NCBI RefSeq assembly: GCF_000238315.3
Contig: NZ_CP011925.1
Span: 372,001-436,000 of the forward strand
Reading direction: 5' to 3'
From: Pseudoalteromonas piscicida
Lineage (GTDB): Bacteria; Pseudomonadota; Gammaproteobacteria; Enterobacterales; Alteromonadaceae
Length of the DNA stretch: 64,000 bases
A program made the translations under genes and the position numbers. The notes under the pieces are model-generated. The model made no database searches, was not told where the DNA came from, and saw only the letters and a list, made by a program, of their open reading frames with translations. This document shows, one piece after another, positions 44,048-51,847 of this stretch. Every line of letters begins with the position of its first letter. The stretch's first letter is position 1.

Positions 44048-45400
44048 ATGGTATTAAAAGGTAAACTTTTGGCAGTTGCCATTTCCGCAATTCTTCTTTC
44101 TGCATGTGGTGGAACTGAACACACAATCGTAAAAGTAGACCCGCCAGCGCAAGATAATGGCAATGATAACGATGGTCATGATGATCACGATCATGGAGAT
44201 ACTATAGCAGACGTAAATGGTCGCCTGTTAGTCACTAGCGCTGAAAGTAACGTTGTGAATGTGTACTCAACGGCGGATAAATCGCTTCTCGACTCAATTG
44301 GTGTTACCCACTATCCAAAATATGTATATAGCTCTGAAAATCACCGCTTTGCTGTCTTGGTACAACGTGACCAAGGTTTAGTAGAATTTATTGATGGTGG
44401 TTTATATGAAGAGGAGCATGGCGACCATCACCATACTCATGAAGAGGCGCCTGCACTTGCTTCGTTCCATTTAGAATCAGTGAAGCCAACACACGTTACA
44501 GTGGGTGAGTCGGGTATTGCTGTATTCTCTGATGGCGACAAAGACAGCCAACAGAATGCCAGTGCTGCAATGTTTAGTGAAGCGCATATTAGCGGCGAGC
44601 AAAGCGAAGTTGCTGCATTACATTACGACACTTACATGCACGGTGCGGCGCAAGCTAGAGGCGAATTTCTAATTAGCACGATCAGAGACCCTCAAACTGA
44701 AACTTCTCTACCCTCGCAAATTGGTTTGTATCATGCGCATGGTGACCATTTTCATCAAGAGCAGGTATTTAACGTAAGCTGTCCTGCACTTCACGGCAGC
44801 GCACAAAATGAAGAAGCAGTGGCATTTGGTTGCGGTGACGGTGTTGCGCTTATCACTCAGCAAGGCGAAAGCTTTAGTGCAGTAAAACTAGCCAATCCAG
44901 ATTACTTTGCTGACGGACAGCGAATTGGCACCCTTAAAGGCCACCATGATACAGAGCAGTTTATTGCATCAGCAGGTAATGATGTGCTGATGGTTGACCC
45001 AGAGCATGGCCATATCGAGAAGCTTGAATGGCAAGTAAGTGATAACTATCGCATTGCTAGTTTTGGATTTAGCTTTGCGGGTGAGCATGTTGTGGTGATG
45101 GATACTGCAGGTAAACTCAGCATTTTTGCCGGTCATGAGCATGATGGCGAGCACCATTTTGAAGCCGCAGGTGAAGTACAAGTAAGTGATGCTGATTTAA
45201 CTACGATGCCAGAAGGTCATGGCTTCCAAATTACATTTTCTCATTCAGAGCAAGCGGTATATGTGAGCGATCCAATTGCAAAACAAATCAAAAAGTTTGA
45301 TTTAGAAGAAGCCAAACTAGTAGACACGTTTGAACTAGATTACGTACCAGAAAAACTAGTATGGCTTGGTATTGCAGCAGAGGAGTCTCACGACCATTAA
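44048..45400 (+). CDS. Histidine-rich zinc-binding beta-propeller lipoprotein, AztD-like
   Basis: 450-residue predicted lipoprotein. Signal 'MVLKGKLLAVAISAILLSAC' with lipidation at Cys20. A His/Asp-rich linker, 'DNDGHDDHDHGD' near residues 40-51, and later 'EEEHGDHHHTHEE' and a C-terminal 'EESHDH', are metal-binding stretches. The rest looks like a seven-bladed propeller ('VNVYSTADKSLLDSIG', 'RFAVLVQRDQGLVEFIDGG', 'QAVYVSDPIAKQIKKFDLEE'). The pattern resembles AztD, a zinc metallochaperone that loads an ABC binding protein. Two Zur-like boxes just upstream support control by zinc starvation. No zinc ABC transporter is in the window, so partner genes must be elsewhere. A strong terminator follows. 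Confidence 0.75.
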   Translation: MVLKGKLLAVAISAILLSACGGTEHTIVKVDPPAQDNGNDNDGHDDHDHGDTIADVNGRLLVTSAESNVVNVYSTADKSLLDSIGVTHYPKYVYSSENHRFAVLVQRDQGLVEFIDGGLYEEEHGDHHHTHEEAPALASFHLESVKPTHVTVGESGIAVFSDGDKDSQQNASAAMFSEAHISGEQSEVAALHYDTYMHGAAQARGEFLISTIRDPQTETSLPSQIGLYHAHGDHFHQEQVFNVSCPALHGSAQNEEAVAFGCGDGVALITQQGESFSAVKLANPDYFADGQRIGTLKGHHDTEQFIASAGNDVLMVDPEHGHIEKLEWQVSDNYRIASFGFSFAGEHVVVMDTAGKLSIFAGHEHDGEHHFEAAGEVQVSDADLTTMPEGHGFQITFSHSEQAVYVSDPIAKQIKKFDLEEAKLVDTFELDYVPEKLVWLGIAAEESHDH

Positions 45401-45456
45401 TACTTAGCTAACTCATGTAGTCCCTGACAATTTTTAACACTGTAGATAGTGGCTTT

Positions 45457-45488
45457 GCCACCTTAGTTAAGCTAAGGTGGCTTTTTTT
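45457..45488 (+). terminator. Strong terminator of the zinc lipoprotein gene
   Basis: GCCACCTTAG-N5-CTAAGGTGGC followed by seven T. It lies 56 bases after the stop and overlaps the leader of the next gene, which rules out an upstream start for that gene. Confidence 0.9.
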
Positions 45489-45500
45489 AAGGAAAAAAAT

Positions 45501-45953
45501 ATGAAAATTAGAGCAGCCACCATCAACGACTTAACCACACTTCTAGACTTAGAACAGCAAGTGATCGAAGCGGAGCGTCCGTATAACGCAGCAATCAAAT
45601 CGCAAGACGCCAAATACTATGATCTCGAAAAATTACTCACGGGTTCGAATTCTTTATTGGTTGTTGGAGAAGTGTCAGAGCAAATAGTGGCAACAGGATA
45701 TGTGCAGATAAGGGCGTCTAAACAGCAGCTACAGCACACGCAGCATGGTTATCTTGGGTTTATGTATGTAACACCGGAGCATCGTGGTAAAGGTTTAAAT
45801 CAAGAGATCATGGAGCACTTAATCGCTTGGTGTAAAACCCAAAACGTCAACGACTTTTACCTTGATGTATACAGTGGTAACGCCGCAGCAATTCGTGCTT
45901 ATGAAAAAGCGGGATTTACACCTTGCCTGCTGGAAATGAAGCTACACCGCTAG
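45501..45953 (+). CDS. GNAT-family N-acetyltransferase
   Basis: 150-residue acetyltransferase. The ATG at 45501 follows AAGGAAAAAAAT; the longer frame would begin inside the terminator stem. The acetyl-CoA loop is 'YVTPEHRGKGLNQEIMEHLI' (R-G-x-G-L) and the end 'FYLDVYSGNAAAIRAYEKAGF' is the usual beta5-alpha4 part with N-x-x-A-x-x-x-Y-E-K-x-G-F. Ribosomal-protein (RimI-like) or small-molecule substrates are both possible. Monocistronic. Confidence 0.88.
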   Translation: MKIRAATINDLTTLLDLEQQVIEAERPYNAAIKSQDAKYYDLEKLLTGSNSLLVVGEVSEQIVATGYVQIRASKQQLQHTQHGYLGFMYVTPEHRGKGLNQEIMEHLIAWCKTQNVNDFYLDVYSGNAAAIRAYEKAGFTPCLLEMKLHR

Positions 45954-45965
45954 ATTAACCAAAAA

Positions 45966-46922
45966 TCACAGCCAACCTTTGTGTTTAAAGAATAAATAAG
46001 GAGCAAAACCAGAGAGCAGCATAATAGCAATGGCAAAAGGATAGCCCCAAGCCCAGTTTAGCTCTGGCATATTATTAAAATTCATTCCATACACACTGGC
46101 AACCACTGTGGGTGGCAAAAATACGACAGAGGCAATGGAGAAGGTTTTAATAATTTGGTTTTGTTCGATATTGATAAAACCCTGCGTAGAATCCATCAAA
46201 AAATTCACTTTATCGAAGAGAAAGGCGCAGTGCGACATTAGCGTTTCGATATCTCGTGTGACTTCCCGTAGCGTTTCTCGCTCCTCAGATTGCACCCCCA
46301 CATGACGCATTAAAAACGAGATATTGCGCTGCGTATCCATCAAACACAAGCGCACTTTACCGTTGGCATCTTCTAGCCTTGAAATACGACTAACGGCTTC
46401 TTCTAGATCTGAGTCTTCTTCCTCAAGCACATAGGCACTGAGCTTTTCAAGCTGGTGGTGCATATCCTCAAGCATATCCGCATGGTTTTCGACTTTTTGG
46501 TCGAACAAAGTCACTAACAGCTGTTTTGGGTTATCGCACGCCACTTGCCCTTTACGCGCACGCAGTCGCAGCAACCTAAAATCCGCAAGCTCGTCATCAC
46601 GAATGGTTAACAAGCAGTTCTTTTGTAATAAGCAGGCCACGGTTACCGTATTAAAACGCCCGTCATTGGGAGACATAAACAAAGCGTGTACATGCAGACC
46701 TTCGCTGTCGATAAAACAGCGCGAAGAGGCTTCGATTTCCTCTACGTCATCCGCACCAGGAAGGGTAATATTTAGCGTGTTTGCCAGAGTAACTCGCTCC
46801 TCCTCAGTGGGATTAATAGTATATATCCAATGGGCGTTTTTGATTGCTATTTCAATCGGGGTGTCGGTGCTTGGTTCCATTTCGGAAATTACACCGTGTT
46901 CAATCGAAAAAAACCTCAGCAT
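45966..46922 (-). CDS. CorA-family divalent cation transporter
   Basis: 318-residue inner-membrane channel of the CorA family for Mg2+ or, for ZntB-like members, Zn2+. A large cytoplasmic funnel (residues 1-250) with the long acidic helix 'LLVTLFDQKVENHADMLEDM' precedes two C-terminal membrane helices (about 258-278 and 290-310). The ion-selective loop is 'SVYGMNFNNMPELNWAWGYP', so the G-M-N triad is intact and the loop is typical of CorA. Single gene. Its specificity between Mg2+, Co2+ and Zn2+ cannot be told from the sequence. Confidence 0.92.
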   Translation of the reverse strand: MLRFFSIEHGVISEMEPSTDTPIEIAIKNAHWIYTINPTEEERVTLANTLNITLPGADDVEEIEASSRCFIDSEGLHVHALFMSPNDGRFNTVTVACLLQKNCLLTIRDDELADFRLLRLRARKGQVACDNPKQLLVTLFDQKVENHADMLEDMHHQLEKLSAYVLEEEDSDLEEAVSRISRLEDANGKVRLCLMDTQRNISFLMRHVGVQSEERETLREVTRDIETLMSHCAFLFDKVNFLMDSTQGFINIEQNQIIKTFSIASVVFLPPTVVASVYGMNFNNMPELNWAWGYPFAIAIMLLSGFAPYLFFKHKGWL

Positions 46923-47007
46923 CTTATTACTCTACACGACGACTCTTTGGCAAAGTATAAGAGTGAATGTATTAATCAACAATGACAATCCAAGGATTAT
47001 CCGCAGA

Positions 47008-47499
47008 TTATTCAGCTTGATAGGTGTAGATATTACGCGCCGCAACCGAGCTATTCATGATTGTTGTGTAATTAGCAATCAATTTAAAGCCATGGTGCTG
47101 AAATAAATGATTCACTGCTAAGGCATCTACTCGACAACGAGTGTGGATAGGTTGGCGAGTAGCGGCTAAGGTGTCTTGCAGTAATTGCTTGCCAATTCCT
47201 TTGCCGCGAATATTCGCATCAACCATAAAGTTCGAAATATATAGGCCTGACGTAAGATCAAAGCGCGCCTTATCTTTAAAATGCGCGATTGGCACTAGCG
47301 ACAAACTGCCTATAAGTTGCTTTGTTGAGTCATCAAAAATAACACGTACTTCGCCTTCTTCGATTTCCTTTTCCATAAGTAAGCGAATGGCTGCTTGGTC
47401 TATTTCTTCATTACGTGGCGGCGCTGAAAAGGTCGCGATGTATAGCTCAGTAAGCTGCTCAACAATATCGCGGGTTGGGGTAGAGATTATTTCAATCAT
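47008..47499 (-). CDS. GNAT-family N-acetyltransferase
   Basis: 163-residue acetyltransferase. The acetyl-CoA-binding stretch is 'NFMVDANIRGKGIGKQLLQD' (R-G-K-G-I-G), preceded by a typical beta4. The N-terminus 'MIEIISTPTRDIVEQLTELY' follows. It is the last gene of a three-gene unit after the TetR gene (four-base overlap of starts and stops). Substrate unknown. Confidence 0.85.
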   Translation of the reverse strand: MIEIISTPTRDIVEQLTELYIATFSAPPRNEEIDQAAIRLLMEKEIEEGEVRVIFDDSTKQLIGSLSLVPIAHFKDKARFDLTSGLYISNFMVDANIRGKGIGKQLLQDTLAATRQPIHTRCRVDALAVNHLFQHHGFKLIANYTTIMNSSVAARNIYTYQAE

Positions 47500-48119
47500 G
47501 CAGATACGCTCCGTGTTTTTGGATCAGCTTGGTAACTTTCAAGTAAGTGCTCAATATTACGTTTAAACAACTCGCTGGCATGTTCTGTTAGTACCGTATT
47601 TTTCGCTATCGCATGGCCTAGATACAAGTTGTATAGCTCATACGCCGCGCACTGCGCATCAAGCTCAGGATGAAAAATACCGCTTTCTATCCCTTGCACA
47701 ATTTTATGCTTAATATAGCTAAATAATCGGTTATGTTGCTCGGTAACTTTGGTATGAATAGGACTGTCTGTATGGCAATTAAACTCAACCAACGCTTTGA
47801 TAAACGGACAAGTTGAATGTGGCTCATTAAATAGTTCACGAGTCCAGTCGGCCCAAATAGAAAAGAGCATTTTGAGTTGTACTAGGGGGTCATGGTGTCG
47901 TGCCGGTGCGACGACATGCAGCATAAATTGATCTTCACAGTAATCGAGGATCGCCAACTGCATATCTTCTTTACTGTCAAAATGCGAGATAAGCCCGCTG
48001 CGAGACAAGCCACAAAGCTTTGCCATAGAACCAATAGTGACTTCTATCAAGCCATATTGGCTACTAAAGCGCATACCTTGCTCTAAAATGGTTTGTCTCG
48101 TTCTCTCGCCTTTATTCAT
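47496..48119 (-). CDS. TetR-family transcriptional regulator
   Basis: 207 residues from the ATG at 48119; a GTG one codon earlier is possible. The N-terminal HTH is 'TRQTILEQGMRFSSQYGLIEVTIGSMAKLCGLSRSGLISHFDSKED' (split in family-typical blocks, residues 7-52). The C-terminal ligand domain resembles TetR_C_6/C_33-type helices. It sits between an alpha/beta hydrolase gene upstream and a GNAT gene downstream with almost no spacing, so it probably regulates its own operon in response to a hydrophobic ligand. Confidence 0.9.
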   Translation of the reverse strand: MNKGERTRQTILEQGMRFSSQYGLIEVTIGSMAKLCGLSRSGLISHFDSKEDMQLAILDYCEDQFMLHVVAPARHHDPLVQLKMLFSIWADWTRELFNEPHSTCPFIKALVEFNCHTDSPIHTKVTEQHNRLFSYIKHKIVQGIESGIFHPELDAQCAAYELYNLYLGHAIAKNTVLTEHASELFKRNIEHLLESYQADPKTRSVSA

Positions 48120-48122
48120 CAC

Positions 48123-48983
48123 TTATGCAGTTATTCTTTGAGTAATACGTTGAATAACGCCAGTATCGCCTAAAATGCGGCGATGTCCAAGGCCTGAGGT
48201 TTGGATTAAACGCTCAGGAGTGGCAGCGATAAGCGACGCTACGTGTTCAAATGGCGCAAATCGGTCCTCGGTATCGTGAATAAATGTCGGCTCAAACTTA
48301 AGTACACCGTCGTGGAATCTATCTCGGATCAAATGCCAATGCGTGCCATACCTTGTGGTGATAGCACCTAACACTTGGTGCAGCATTTTTTCAGAAATGC
48401 CCGCTCGCGCAACGCGCTCAAACATCAGCTCAAAAAACTGCACGGGAGTTGCAACATTAATAACCACGCGATTTTCTAGGCGATAATCCGGTAAGTTCAT
48501 CAGCGCCACAGCACCCATAGAATGCCCTACCAAAGCCACAATATCATGGCGATCGGCTTCTAGCTTCTCAATCAGGGTATCCAGTGCTTCAACAAAAGCC
48601 AGCAAATGGGCTTGCTTGCCATGAGATTGTCCATGACCAACATGATCAATCGCCACCACACAAAACCCTGCCGCAACGAGTTCAGGGATCAAATTATCAA
48701 AGCAACTACTGTTATCGGCCCAACCATGACTTAATACGACGGTCTTCGGGCCAAGGCCAAACACGTTTACATGAACGCGACCAAGTGAGGTAAGAATATT
48801 GAACTCACCATTGGGTTTTTTATTTTTAAACTGATACTGACGCTTACCATGCGGACTCATCAGTAGTACCTGGCCTAACCTCGCAGTAATAGGTGGCGCA
48901 AGCGTGCACATAAGCCCTGTGACACCCCGACTTATCTTGGTAATAAGTGAGCCGTCTTTGTCGTTAAAGTAGCTGAATTTCAT
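48123..48983 (-). CDS. Alpha/beta hydrolase
   Basis: 286-residue cytoplasmic hydrolase. The oxyanion strand is 'VVLSHGWADNSSCFDNLIPEL', then 'VVAIDHVGHGQSHG', the nucleophile elbow 'IVALVGHSMGAVALM' (G-H-S-M-G), the acid 'FIHDTEDRFAPFEH' and the catalytic His in 'TSGLGHRRILGD'. All three catalytic residues are therefore visible. It heads the hydrolase-TetR-GNAT unit. Substrate unknown; esterase or thioesterase-like action is possible. Confidence 0.88.
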   Translation of the reverse strand: MKFSYFNDKDGSLITKISRGVTGLMCTLAPPITARLGQVLLMSPHGKRQYQFKNKKPNGEFNILTSLGRVHVNVFGLGPKTVVLSHGWADNSSCFDNLIPELVAAGFCVVAIDHVGHGQSHGKQAHLLAFVEALDTLIEKLEADRHDIVALVGHSMGAVALMNLPDYRLENRVVINVATPVQFFELMFERVARAGISEKMLHQVLGAITTRYGTHWHLIRDRFHDGVLKFEPTFIHDTEDRFAPFEHVASLIAATPERLIQTSGLGHRRILGDTGVIQRITQRITA

Positions 48984-49071
48984 CCTGACCTCTAAAAAAG
49001 AACACTTGTACTTTTATTAAAATAGAACAACTGTACTTTTTTGTAAAGCATAACAATCACCTTTTAATATT

Positions 49072-49126
49072 GCAGCTGGTTTACCCTGCGATACACCTCC
49101 TCGTAGGAGCTGGTTTACCCAGCGAT
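49072..49126. repeat. REP-like palindromic repeat pair
   Basis: Two related units, GCAGCTGGTTTACCCTGCGAT (49072-49092) and GTAGGAGCTGGTTTACCCAG followed by CGAT (49103-49126). The second contains GCTGG-TTTAC-CCAGC. They resemble the Pseudomonas REP type (GTAGGAGC...). A further GAGGG-N5-CCCTC lies at 49164-49178. The 390-base gap 48984-49373 otherwise contains the promoter of array gene 1. Confidence 0.6.
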
Positions 49127-49300
49127 CTTTTTAAAACGCTGGCTGCGGATTACTCACGGCTATGAGGGGCATACCCTCAATAAGGTTTGTCTTTAAAGAG
49201 CGGTTAAACGTGAAAAACGATGGAAATGTTTCAAATTACGTAAAGTTGGTGAAGTATTGAGTGTTTTATTGTTTTTTCATTGCAATTTATCGAGAGAAGC

Positions 49301-49343
49301 TTGTCTTTATATTTAACTAAATGTAATGTTTGGGTTAATTTCA
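49301..49343 (+). promoter_or_regulatory. Conserved promoter block of array gene 1
   Basis: TTGTCT, then a 17-base spacer, then TAATGT read as -35 and -10 elements. The block with its downstream GTTTGGGTTAAT is repeated before array genes 2 (50450) and 3 (51777). Distance from block start to ATG is 73, 72 and 71 bases in the three cases. Confidence 0.7.
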
Positions 49344-49373
49344 AGGGAGCTAACGTAAAACAATGGTGGACAG

Positions 49374-50249
49374 ATGCAAACACCAGAGGAATATGAGGTA
49401 AGCCAGCGGATAGGCAGGTTAATACTTGGGTTAAAGCGTACCAGAGGTATGACCCGAGAAGATGTCTGTAAACGTTTAGGTATAGGCTCGCGCACGTTAG
49501 ACAATTACTTAAACGGAGTGAGCTCATTTAAACTTGGGACATTGTTAAAGTTTGCGGATCTTTGCAAGGTAAAGCTGGCTGATATTTTGGATGATACCGA
49601 CGCGCTGAAGCGCTTGTATCCTGAGAATATTAAAGACAAAGGCAATATCTTTTTGCTATTTACGGGCTATTTTGTCGGCGTTATGGTGCTTGAATTTACC
49701 TTATTTGCTTTTCTTATTTTGTTATCGTTTTATGCGCGTAATGACAAGAATAGTCAGAGCATTGTTGCAATTTTTATATTTGCTTTTTCGTTAGAAATCG
49801 TTGTTGCATACTGGTTGAATTATGTCGTCTTCCCAGCTATTGAAAGCTATTACATTGAAAATATCTATGCTTTTGCAACTCAACTGTTACTGAGTTTACT
49901 GCTGGCGCTAATGATCAAATACAGAATGTTTTTAGGTGCGTGGTTTACCAAAGGGAATTCAGCCAGCATTTTTGAGAAGAACCAAGTAGATGCGCCGCTT
50001 TATGCACTCGCATGTACGTTAGCTTTGATTGATTTTGCCGCATTGATGGAAAACTTTATCCGTAACCTAGAGCGTTTAGGTATAGATGAAGAAGTTGCCA
50101 AACCATTTTGGGAACTGACCTTTATTTATGATTACTTTGCTTATATTAAGGCCGTGCCTTATCTGCTCTGTATGTTTGTTTTATACGCAGGAATAACAGC
50201 GCGCCGTAAGCAGGTTTTAAATAAAGCAAATGCTGCACTTACACAATAA
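49374..50249 (+). CDS. Membrane-anchored XRE-type HTH protein, array gene 1
   Basis: 291-residue protein of a family I do not recognise by name. Residues 8-66 are a Cro/C1-type HTH: 'QRIGRLILGLKRTRGMTRED', 'VCKRLGIGSRTLDNYLNGVS', 'SFKLGTLLKFADLCKVKLAD'. From residue 85 on it is a membrane domain of about five or six helices. Conserved family motifs are 'DKNSQ' after helix 1, 'FEKN..(E/D).PL' near 200, 'ALMENFIRNLERLGIDEE' near 225 and 'FWELTFIYDYFAYIKAVP' near 245. The logical model is a transcription regulator held at the inner membrane. It has its own conserved promoter and is a single-gene unit. It is the most divergent intact copy in the HTH (for example 'RTRGMTREDVC' against 'HKRGMSREDIC'). 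Confidence 0.8.
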   Translation: MQTPEEYEVSQRIGRLILGLKRTRGMTREDVCKRLGIGSRTLDNYLNGVSSFKLGTLLKFADLCKVKLADILDDTDALKRLYPENIKDKGNIFLLFTGYFVGVMVLEFTLFAFLILLSFYARNDKNSQSIVAIFIFAFSLEIVVAYWLNYVVFPAIESYYIENIYAFATQLLLSLLLALMIKYRMFLGAWFTKGNSASIFEKNQVDAPLYALACTLALIDFAALMENFIRNLERLGIDEEVAKPFWELTFIYDYFAYIKAVPYLLCMFVLYAGITARRKQVLNKANAALTQ

Positions 50250-50449
50250 TGTGAAGATTTTCACATAAAAATAGAGAAGTTTGTGTGTTTTTTAATTATT
50301 GATTTTAATGGTCTGCAAAACAACAAATAAGCAGGTTTAGCGAGGGTTGCTTGAATCAATTGATACCAAAAATTCAAATATAATGATAAATTTGTTTCTG
50401 TTTTGGGTTGTTTTGCGAGTGTGCACCTAAAAATAGTACTGTCATCTAC

Positions 50450-50490
50450 TTGTCTTTATATTTAACTGGATGTAAACTTTTGGTTAACTA
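50450..50490 (+). promoter_or_regulatory. Conserved promoter block of array gene 2
   Basis: TTGTCT-N17-TAAACT, followed by TTTTGGTTAACT, matching the blocks before genes 1 and 3. It is 72 bases before the ATG at 50522. The rest of the 272-base gap holds no gene. Confidence 0.7.
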
Positions 50491-50521
50491 GGTTGGGGTG
50501 ATTGAGAGATATGGTGGGGCG

Positions 50522-50833
50522 ATGCAGACGCCAGAAGAATACGAGGTAAGCCAACGTATCGGCCGATTGATACTAGGGCTAAAGCGCAAAAAAGGGATGA
50601 CCCGAGAAGAGGTTAACCGGCGTTTAGGTGTGGGTGACAGGACCCTTGATAACTATTTAAATGGCTCTAGCTCCTTTAAGCTTGGGACATTGCTTCGGTT
50701 TGCTGAAATCTGTAAAGTAAAGTTATCAGATATTTTAGAAGATACAGATAAGCTCTCTGGCCTGTATGGAGAAAAACATGAGGAAAAGAACAATGAAGGC
50801 TGCACAGAAAAAGCCAATAAAAATAGCCCTTAG
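50522..50833 (+). CDS. Array gene 2a: stand-alone XRE-type HTH protein
   Basis: 103 residues from the ATG at 50522, chosen by alignment to the 'MQTPEEYEVSQRIG' start of all paralogues. A GTG at 50498 is upstream in frame but unlikely. The HTH is intact ('RKKGMTREEVNRRLGVGDRT'). At residue about 83 the sequence departs from the family and ends in a hydrophilic tail ('EKHEEKNNEGCTEKANKNSP') instead of entering the membrane domain. So this paralogue makes a soluble DNA-binding protein. The matching membrane domain is a separate gene 139 bases downstream. Either a real two-protein version or a broken fusion. Confidence 0.7.
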   Translation: MQTPEEYEVSQRIGRLILGLKRKKGMTREEVNRRLGVGDRTLDNYLNGSSSFKLGTLLRFAEICKVKLSDILEDTDKLSGLYGEKHEEKNNEGCTEKANKNSP

Positions 50834-50971
50834 TCGTTCATTGTGTAAACAGATTTTCGGAGGTATTGGTACTTCAAAAGGAGAGACTCCTAGGGGTGTA
50901 GAGGCAGAAGCTACTAAATCTGACTCCTAGATGATGTTTAAGTGAAGCCAGTAATTAGAGAGTAAGTATAT

Positions 50972-51592
50972 ATGAAAAGTTTATTTAGGTTAGCTCTACT
51001 AACCAGTTTGGTAGCAATGGCTTTAGTTATGACTATGAGCGCTACTGTTATCGAGTTGGTTATGTCCTTGATGTTGATAATACTGGTTTGTTTTTCACGA
51101 GAGGATGATAACAGTCAATTATTAACATTGTGCTTTGCAATCGTTTTTATTTTATCGTACGGGGTTGTATACACACTAGAAAACTTTATATACCCAGCGG
51201 TGACAGGAGGCTTTATGCAGAATACGTTTGCTTTCGGAAGTCAATTGTCGCTTAGCATATTGCTCCTGTTTTTCTTAAGACATAGAATGACGATTGCAGT
51301 TTTGTTAACAAGAGGTAAGTCCCCGACAGTTTTTGAAAAAAATTATGCGGAAGGACCGCTGTATCTCTTAGTTATTATCGCTGCACTAGTAGATTTTTTT
51401 GCTCTAATGGAAAATTTTATTCGTAATTTGGATCATTTAGGGGTTCCTGAAGAAACTGCAAAGATTTTTTGGGAGTTTACTTTCTTCTACGATTACTTTG
51501 AGTACTTGAAAGCCATTCCTATGCTCCTATGTGTCATGATGTTGTATGTCGGTTTAGTAGTTAGAACTAAAAGGCAACCAACTCAAAGTTAA
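50972..51592 (+). CDS. Array gene 2b: stand-alone membrane domain of the array family
   Basis: 206-residue membrane protein corresponding to residues ~90 to the end of the fused paralogues. It begins at once with a hydrophobic helix ('MKSLFRLALLTSLVAMALVM'), contains 'EDDNSQLLTLCF', 'FEKNYAEGPLYLLV', 'ALMENFIRNLDHLGVPEETA' and 'FWEFTFFYDYFEYLKAIPML', so all family motifs are kept without decay. The ribosome site is weak (AGAGAGTAAG). With the HTH gene 139 bases upstream it is probably on the same transcript. The preserved motifs argue that the membrane domain has a function of its own, perhaps binding the soluble HTH partner. Confidence 0.7.
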   Translation: MKSLFRLALLTSLVAMALVMTMSATVIELVMSLMLIILVCFSREDDNSQLLTLCFAIVFILSYGVVYTLENFIYPAVTGGFMQNTFAFGSQLSLSILLLFFLRHRMTIAVLLTRGKSPTVFEKNYAEGPLYLLVIIAALVDFFALMENFIRNLDHLGVPEETAKIFWEFTFFYDYFEYLKAIPMLLCVMMLYVGLVVRTKRQPTQS

Positions 51593-51776
51593 CTAAATCC
51601 TTTATAAACGCAGTATCTAATATCTCTTAGATATTGCGTCCAAATTTTATATTCAACTCCTGCCACAATTAGAGAGAATACAAGTGCTTTATTCTTCTAA
51701 CTAAGTATAGTTTATATACTTCTCTTACTTATTTGAAATTTGTGCCACTTATACATCAATCGACCTGAACATTTAC

Positions 51777-51817
51777 TTGTCTTTATATTAAACAAAATGT
51801 AATGTTTGAGTTAATTT
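51777..51817 (+). promoter_or_regulatory. Conserved promoter block of array genes 3-4-5
   Basis: TTGTCT-N17-TAATGT with GTTTGAGTTAAT after it, 71 bases before the ATG at 51848. No such block precedes genes 4 and 5, whose short gaps (44 and 40 bases) imply a 3-4-5 operon from this promoter. The 255-base gap contains nothing else recognisable. Confidence 0.7.
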
Positions 51818-51847
51818 TGTGGTTTGGTTAAAGGGAAGTGTAGGGCG

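Noticed and set aside
46603..47106. 167-codon plus-strand frame across the corA start region
   Set aside because: It overlaps corA and the GNAT gene antisense and has no domain; both real genes are clear.
49072..49178. Possible CRISPR-like short direct repeats
   Set aside because: Only two unequal units with a 10-base gap, no third repeat, no equal spacers and no cas genes; REP-like palindromes explain them.
49231..49527. Minus-strand open frame over the start of array gene 1
   Set aside because: It lies over the conserved promoter and the HTH codons of gene 1, has no recognisable product and no ribosome site.
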